From NCBI GenBank assembly GCA_051306415.1, contig JBPPNE010000342.1:1-8935 (forward strand): a stretch of DNA of 8,935 bases, in the 5' to 3' direction. Positions 5,171-8,935 of the stretch are shown here, in pieces (positions within the stretch are counted from its first letter, which is position 1; each line of letters opens with the position of its first letter). The DNA comes from CBDDRG01 sp051306415 (GTDB taxonomy: Bacteria; Pseudomonadota; Gammaproteobacteria; Pseudomonadales; Porticoccaceae). The notes beneath the pieces were generated by a model. It saw only the letters and a program-made list of their open reading frames with translations. It was not told where the DNA came from and made no database searches. Position numbers and translations under genes: made by a program.

Positions 5171-5264
5171 CCCGCGTAGCCTGCACAATAAGGCGAAGCC
5201 GCATTGCACCGGATGGAGCCTTCATACGGCGCAATGCCCTGCGGTTATTGCGCCCTACCGCGGG
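5171..5264. repeat. REP-like palindromic element
   Basis: Ends CCCGCGTAG and CTACCGCGGG are inverted with one extra base. Inside, GCATTGCACCGG and GGCGCAATGC, and ACAATAAGGC and GGTTATTGC, pair as further arms around a central GGAGCCTTCATAC-type loop. This is a common style of intergenic repeat in proteobacteria. It fills the gap exactly between the GHKL-nuclease stop codon (5265) and the hsdS remnant (5170). One arm is repeated at 3310-3325. Confidence 0.7.
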
Positions 5265-7265
5265 CTAGATTCCAAGTTTCTGGAAGAAAATCTGATTGCG
5301 CATTTTCGCGTCCTTCAGAACCTTGTCCCAACTGATGACTTCGATATAGAGGTTGATATTGCCCATCCACTGGAACCAGCCCAGCCGGTCAGGCATCGGT
5401 TTGAAATCCTTTTCGCGCTCAAGCCAGACTTTGACCTTGGACGTTAGCTCGCAGATGACATATCCGTAGAACGGCGTGTTTTCGGCGACCAGCATCTCGC
5501 GCCCTTGGGGTGTTTTGTATTTTCCGTCGCGGATATGGTTGACGTAGCGCACGATCTGCTGGACCGGGTCTTCCTGAGACGACGGATTGACAAAATCATC
5601 CCGCTGCGGCTTTTTGAATTCGAAAATCGTGATCGGGTTGCTCGCTTCATTGTCTCCGCGAAAGAGAACGCGCTTGTTGTAGACGAGCATGTCCGGGCGC
5701 TCGGTGTTCTTGCCGTCGAGCGGAACGTCGGAGGAGACGTAGGTGGTGAAGTTCAGGCGCTCGTCCACGATCCAAAGGTTGTGATCGTGGAAGGACGTAA
5801 TCGCTGTGTCGCCCTTGCGCGGAAAGATGATGTCATGAACCACTCCTTCGGATGAATACACGCCGGTATCGTCCACTTCGAGGCTCTTGCCGAAGATGTC
5901 AAGGATCTTTCGCCGAAGCGCGATGTAATGAATCAAATCGTTCTTGCTGGTGCCGGAGATTTTGCTGACGATCTCCAGAACGCTCTCCTTCACGTTCTCG
6001 AAATTGCTTTCGGTGAGCAGCTTGGCCACATCCCGCTTGATCTCGACTTCCTGCGTAAATTTCTCTTTTTGCAACCGGGTTTCGATTTCTTCGTTCGTCG
6101 GGTTGTAGGGCAACCCGCTTAGGTCGATCTTTTCCAGCATCGCCTTGTGCCACGGTGCTTCCTCGTCCACGTAGGACTGGACGCGCTCCTTTTTCTTTTC
6201 CTGCCGGAGAGTGATATCGGCGCCCATAGCTTCCTTGGCGATCACCGCGGCTTGCTGTTCGATATCTACCTGAGCTATCCCCGTCAGATCGCTCTCCATG
6301 TGGAACTCGAACCCGCCGCGCTCCAGTGACACGTTGCGGTCGAGGTACGGGGCAAACACGTAGGCTTTGATGATGTAGTTGCGCTCGCGGTCAATCTCCC
6401 CGCGACTATCCTTTTCATAGAACTCATCCTCGAACTCGGGGATGTATTTGTGGATCGCGGAGCCGGAGACTTCCCTCTTGTGAGCGACAAGACTGATCCT
6501 GCTCTTCTGATTTCGCGGGGCATAGAGCTTGAAGACCCGAACCAGAAACTCTTCGTCAGTGTCGGACGCATTCAGGGTAAATGTGTTTTGTTCGACCCCG
6601 ATTTCCCGGATCATGGCGGACAGCTCATTGCTGACAAAATCATTTAGGCGGATGGCGTGGCTCCCGTCCTGTTCCGAGAGAACGATCTCCGGGCACACGT
6701 AATCCTGCGCGATGAAATACGGAAGAAGCCGCTCGACGAGGTTTCTGGCAATCGTAGTGAGTTTCTTGTCGAAGGACCGTCCCTTCTTCAGGGCGCTCAA
6801 GGTAACGACTGTGCCGGACACCTGCTTTTCACTCATCGCCACCTTTTCATGGACGATGATGTCGTTGTCCTTGCCCATAGAAAAATTGCGGACCTTGAAG
6901 CCGCTGCCGTCCCTGTAGATGCTCTTGACGTGAAGGTCCTCGAAGTATTTCAGGCCGGTGAAGCGACCAAAGCCCTTGCCGCCTTCCTTAATTTTTTGGT
7001 CGGTATAGAGCGTGTCGAAGGAATTGCGGTGCGCGTCGGTGAAGCCAATCCCGTTATCTTCGATTTCAAAGCTGATAACTTCCGGAAGACTCCCATCTTG
7101 CTCGATCTGCTTACTCCGCTGCGCGCGGATCGAAACTTTTCCATCTGGCCTGACAGCCTCTTCAATCGCTTGAATGGCGTTGACGATCATCTCAACGACC
7201 GGCGTGTACACCGTGGTGTTGGCCCGGATGTTCTCGACCGCTCTCCTGATATTGAGTTTGCTCAT
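5265..7265 (-). CDS. GHKL ATPase (MORC/MutL-like) fused to a PD-(D/E)XK nuclease
   Basis: 666 aa from the ATG at 7265, which overlaps the HsdMS stop as ATGA and has a GGAG site 10 nt upstream; a TTG at 7304 has no such site. N-terminal GHKL ATPase: N box E25-MIV-N29, G1 box EDNGIGF (70-75), G2 box GGKGFGRFTGLKYF (95-108). Residues ~230-350 probably form the S5-like transducer domain; ~340-470 is charged and helical. The C-terminus looks like a PD-(D/E)XK nuclease: RPD525, then ITIFE549-F-K551, followed by Q570-IVR-Y574, the Q-x-x-x-Y helix of RecB-like nucleases; HNLWIVDERL (495-504) precedes it. GHKL ATPases of this kind accompany restriction-modification operons, so it is probably a DNA-clamping ATP-driven nuclease of the defence system. 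No frameshift or missing motif is seen. Domain calls are firm, function inferred. Confidence 0.85.
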   Translation of the reverse strand: MSKLNIRRAVENIRANTTVYTPVVEMIVNAIQAIEEAVRPDGKVSIRAQRSKQIEQDGSLPEVISFEIEDNGIGFTDAHRNSFDTLYTDQKIKEGGKGFGRFTGLKYFEDLHVKSIYRDGSGFKVRNFSMGKDNDIIVHEKVAMSEKQVSGTVVTLSALKKGRSFDKKLTTIARNLVERLLPYFIAQDYVCPEIVLSEQDGSHAIRLNDFVSNELSAMIREIGVEQNTFTLNASDTDEEFLVRVFKLYAPRNQKSRISLVAHKREVSGSAIHKYIPEFEDEFYEKDSRGEIDRERNYIIKAYVFAPYLDRNVSLERGGFEFHMESDLTGIAQVDIEQQAAVIAKEAMGADITLRQEKKKERVQSYVDEEAPWHKAMLEKIDLSGLPYNPTNEEIETRLQKEKFTQEVEIKRDVAKLLTESNFENVKESVLEIVSKISGTSKNDLIHYIALRRKILDIFGKSLEVDDTGVYSSEGVVHDIIFPRKGDTAITSFHDHNLWIVDERLNFTTYVSSDVPLDGKNTERPDMLVYNKRVLFRGDNEASNPITIFEFKKPQRDDFVNPSSQEDPVQQIVRYVNHIRDGKYKTPQGREMLVAENTPFYGYVICELTSKVKVWLEREKDFKPMPDRLGWFQWMGNINLYIEVISWDKVLKDAKMRNQIFFQKLGI

Positions 7266-8935
7266 CTGGGCATTTCTCCGGCGTTTCCATTCATTTTCTT
7301 GCAACTGTCCGCAGGCTCCACCTCCTCGCCCCAGACGCGGGCGAGGGTGGCCTGGATTTTCTGCTCGAAGCGGGCGATCAGTTCGCGGTTGGCGTTGACC
7401 AGCGCCTGCTCGGCTTCGATCTCGGCGACGATGGCTTGCTGGATGGCGAGGGGTGGGAGGGCTATCTTGAATTCGCGGATTTGATCGGTTGTCAGGTTTC
7501 TGAATACCGATCCAACAGATTGAGAACCATGGCTGGCATGAAGCGCCAACAATGCGAAATAGAGATACTCAGGGCGTACATCACTGTTCAGCTCACGAAG
7601 TCCGACGAATCCGTCATGAATGCACGCATCGATTGCCAAAATCGTTGGCAAACCCGGATTACCACTCACCGTGATGATCACCTCGCCCTTCTTCATGGGG
7701 CGACTTTTCGTTGCCCCAAGTTCAGTGAGTGAGTCGATTTGAGGTGTTGCATACATTCCGTCACGGGTGATGTCCGCGACCATGAGCCGAGGTACTGGGC
7801 CTCCGAAGAAGTTTGGATCGCCTTGGGGGCGGGGCGAACTTCCACGAACAATGGTGCTGATCATTCCGATCTCCACCATCGGCCAGTCGGGGTGGATGGG
7901 GATGTGGGGGCGGTAGTGGTCGAGGACGGCGCGGGCGCCGTCGATGACTTTCTGGTAGCCCTCGATGTCCGCCACGATCTCCTTCTGTACCTCCAGCGGC
8001 GGCAGGGGGATTTGGAGTTCGGCAAACGATGTCCAACCGATACGCGGAAGCTGCGCACCTTTGAGTTGGCCCATGACGGCATCATTAAATCGAGCGCTGC
8101 GGAACAGGTAGGCGCAGAACGCGGGAACTGTCCTTTCTTCGATGGCCTCGATCACGAAGATGTCAGTCGAGCAAATACCCGTGCGATCTGCGAGCCACAC
8201 CTTATTCAGATTGGGTCGAAGCTTTCCGTAAAGGATGTCACCCGGCTTGAAGACATTCTTGAGGCTCTTGATGTCCGCCGGGTTTTCCGTGACGACGTCC
8301 CCTTCGATCTTTCCGGTGCCCTGTGTGATGTTTTCAAGACCGAGGTACGTGACTGGACCGTCGAGCGAATCGGGAAGAACGGTTTTATCTGCTTTTCGGA
8401 ACACATCTCCCACAGGAACGAACGGATACGACGAGACTACAACAGCCCCCTCCCGATACCGCTCCCCACTCAGGTTGTAGTCGCCATTGGCGGCGATGCG
8501 GGACTTCTCCACCAGCAGCAAGCCGGGGTATTGGCTGGGATCGAAATCCACTGGATTCCCGCTTGCGCGGGAATGACCGACAGTTTGGCTGGCTGGATCG
8601 CCTGGATTCTCGCTGACGCGGGAATGACCGGAGGTTTGGTTGGCTGCATCGCCTGGATTCCCGCTTGGGCGGGAATGACGGAAGGCTTGGAGGGCGGCGG
8701 CGGCCGCGGGCAGGTCGTTGCTGGCGATGGCGCGGCGCTGGGCGCCGAGGCCGAAGCCGTCGTTCTGCACCTTGACGAAGGCGATGCTGTCGCTGGTGCG
8801 GGCCAGCGATTTGTCGAGGATGAGGATGGAGGTCTTGACGCCGGAATAGGGCTGGAACACGCCTGCGGGCAGGGAGACGACGGCGATCAGGTAGTCCTCC
8901 ACCAGCAGCTTGCGCAGTTGTTTGTAGGCGCCCTG
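7262..8935 (-). CDS. hsdMS: Type I modification/specificity fusion (HsdM C-terminus plus HsdS), 5' end outside window
   Basis: The frame is open from the right edge (557 residues visible). Residues ~1-84 are the end of an N6-adenine methylase: AYKQLRKLLVEDYLIAVVSL and GVFQPYSGVKTSILILDK; the catalytic NPPF motif would lie further upstream, outside. Residues ~86-130 are a linker made of three copies of a dispersed repeat. After VEKSRIAANGDYNLSGERYR comes HsdS: target recognition domain 1 (~172-305), helical spacer PLPPLEVQKEIVADIEGYQK, domain 2 (~353-490), and the second spacer ALPPLAIQQAIVAEIEAEQA ending FEQKIQATLARVWGEE. It should methylate adenine in a bipartite site set by the two domains. 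Its stop overlaps the start of the GHKL-nuclease gene. A GTG at 8902 is only an internal codon. No HsdR is in view. Confidence 0.9.
   Translation of the reverse strand, partial: QGAYKQLRKLLVEDYLIAVVSLPAGVFQPYSGVKTSILILDKSLARTSDSIAFVKVQNDGFGLGAQRRAIASNDLPAAAAALQAFRHSRPSGNPGDAANQTSGHSRVSENPGDPASQTVGHSRASGNPVDFDPSQYPGLLLVEKSRIAANGDYNLSGERYREGAVVVSSYPFVPVGDVFRKADKTVLPDSLDGPVTYLGLENITQGTGKIEGDVVTENPADIKSLKNVFKPGDILYGKLRPNLNKVWLADRTGICSTDIFVIEAIEERTVPAFCAYLFRSARFNDAVMGQLKGAQLPRIGWTSFAELQIPLPPLEVQKEIVADIEGYQKVIDGARAVLDHYRPHIPIHPDWPMVEIGMISTIVRGSSPRPQGDPNFFGGPVPRLMVADITRDGMYATPQIDSLTELGATKSRPMKKGEVIITVSGNPGLPTILAIDACIHDGFVGLRELNSDVRPEYLYFALLALHASHGSQSVGSVFRNLTTDQIREFKIALPPLAIQQAIVAEIEAEQALVNANRELIARFEQKIQATLARVWGEEVEPADSCKKMNGNAGEMPR
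8551..8690 (-). repeat. Three in-frame copies of a 51-bp palindromic repeat inside hsdMS
   Basis: Units begin at 8551, 8602 and 8653, each with a hairpin core of the type ATTCCCGCTTGCGCGGGAAT (8555-8574, 8606-8625, 8657-8676) followed by GAC. The 51-bp step equals 17 codons, so the reading frame is kept; the encoded units read GHSRASGNP, GHSRVSENP and RHSRPSGNP. The core is a dispersed repeat usually found between genes in beta- and gammaproteobacteria. Confidence 0.88.

Noticed and set aside
7263..7304. Alternative upstream TTG start at 7304 for the GHKL-nuclease
   Set aside because: No ribosome site precedes it; the ATG at 7265 has GGAG upstream and overlaps the HsdMS stop in the ATGA arrangement.
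6657..7484. Plus-strand open frame of 275 codons
   Set aside because: It runs antisense to the GHKL ATPase, whose motifs are unambiguous; the antisense product shows no domain.
8551..8690. CRISPR-like array
   Set aside because: Three units with regular 51-bp spacing looked repeat-spacer-like, but the intervening parts are also similar to each other, the unit is a known type of dispersed hairpin repeat, and it is translated within hsdMS.

Overview
The window looks like an accessory (defence and toxin-antitoxin) region of a GC-rich pseudomonadotal chromosome, probably beta- or gammaproteobacterial. That guess rests on the RhlE-type helicase remnant, the MqsRA pair close to the E. coli proteins, a type I modification/specificity protein of a familiar proteobacterial type, and short dispersed palindromic repeats common in those groups. 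No rRNA, tRNA, CRISPR array or complete transposase gene is visible.

Layout. 1-445 (minus, runs off the left edge): a lipoprotein of unknown function starting at a TTG codon. 446-766: intergenic. 767-1033 (plus): the N-terminal stub of an RhlE-like DEAD-box helicase, dead after the Walker A region. 1233-2329 (plus): a DUF433 antitoxin with a MerR-like helix-turn-helix, overlapping a PIN-like (DUF5615-type) toxin whose middle is out of frame between two compensating frameshifts. 2418-3164 (plus): mqsR-mqsA with a strong promoter/operator that leaves almost no 5' leader. 3165-3282 and 3761-3878: two 118-bp palindromic MITE-like elements bracketing an AT-rich DUF2513 gene (3381-3743, minus). 3875-5001 (minus): an unrecognised 326-aa protein followed 5 nt later by a PIN-domain gene cut short at the second MITE, whose end supplies the stop codon. 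5103-5264: a decayed copy of an hsdS 3' end plus a REP-like palindrome. 5265-7265 (minus): a GHKL ATPase fused to a PD-(D/E)XK-type nuclease. 7262-8935 (minus, runs off the right edge): an HsdM-HsdS fusion whose linker holds three in-frame copies of a dispersed palindromic repeat.

How the genes fit together. The HsdMS and GHKL-nuclease genes overlap by ATGA and must be co-transcribed. MutL/MORC-like GHKL ATPases are known companions of restriction-modification operons, so this pair is the most likely anti-phage system here; no HsdR is in view, and the GHKL-nuclease could be an additional or replacement effector. To its left lie three toxin-antitoxin-like modules (DUF433/PIN-like, MqsRA, 326-aa protein/PIN). 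Only MqsRA looks fully intact; the other two carry damage in the toxin. Repeats sit precisely at gene borders (mqsA stop, PIN truncation, GHKL-nuclease stop), which suggests repeat-driven remodelling of the island.
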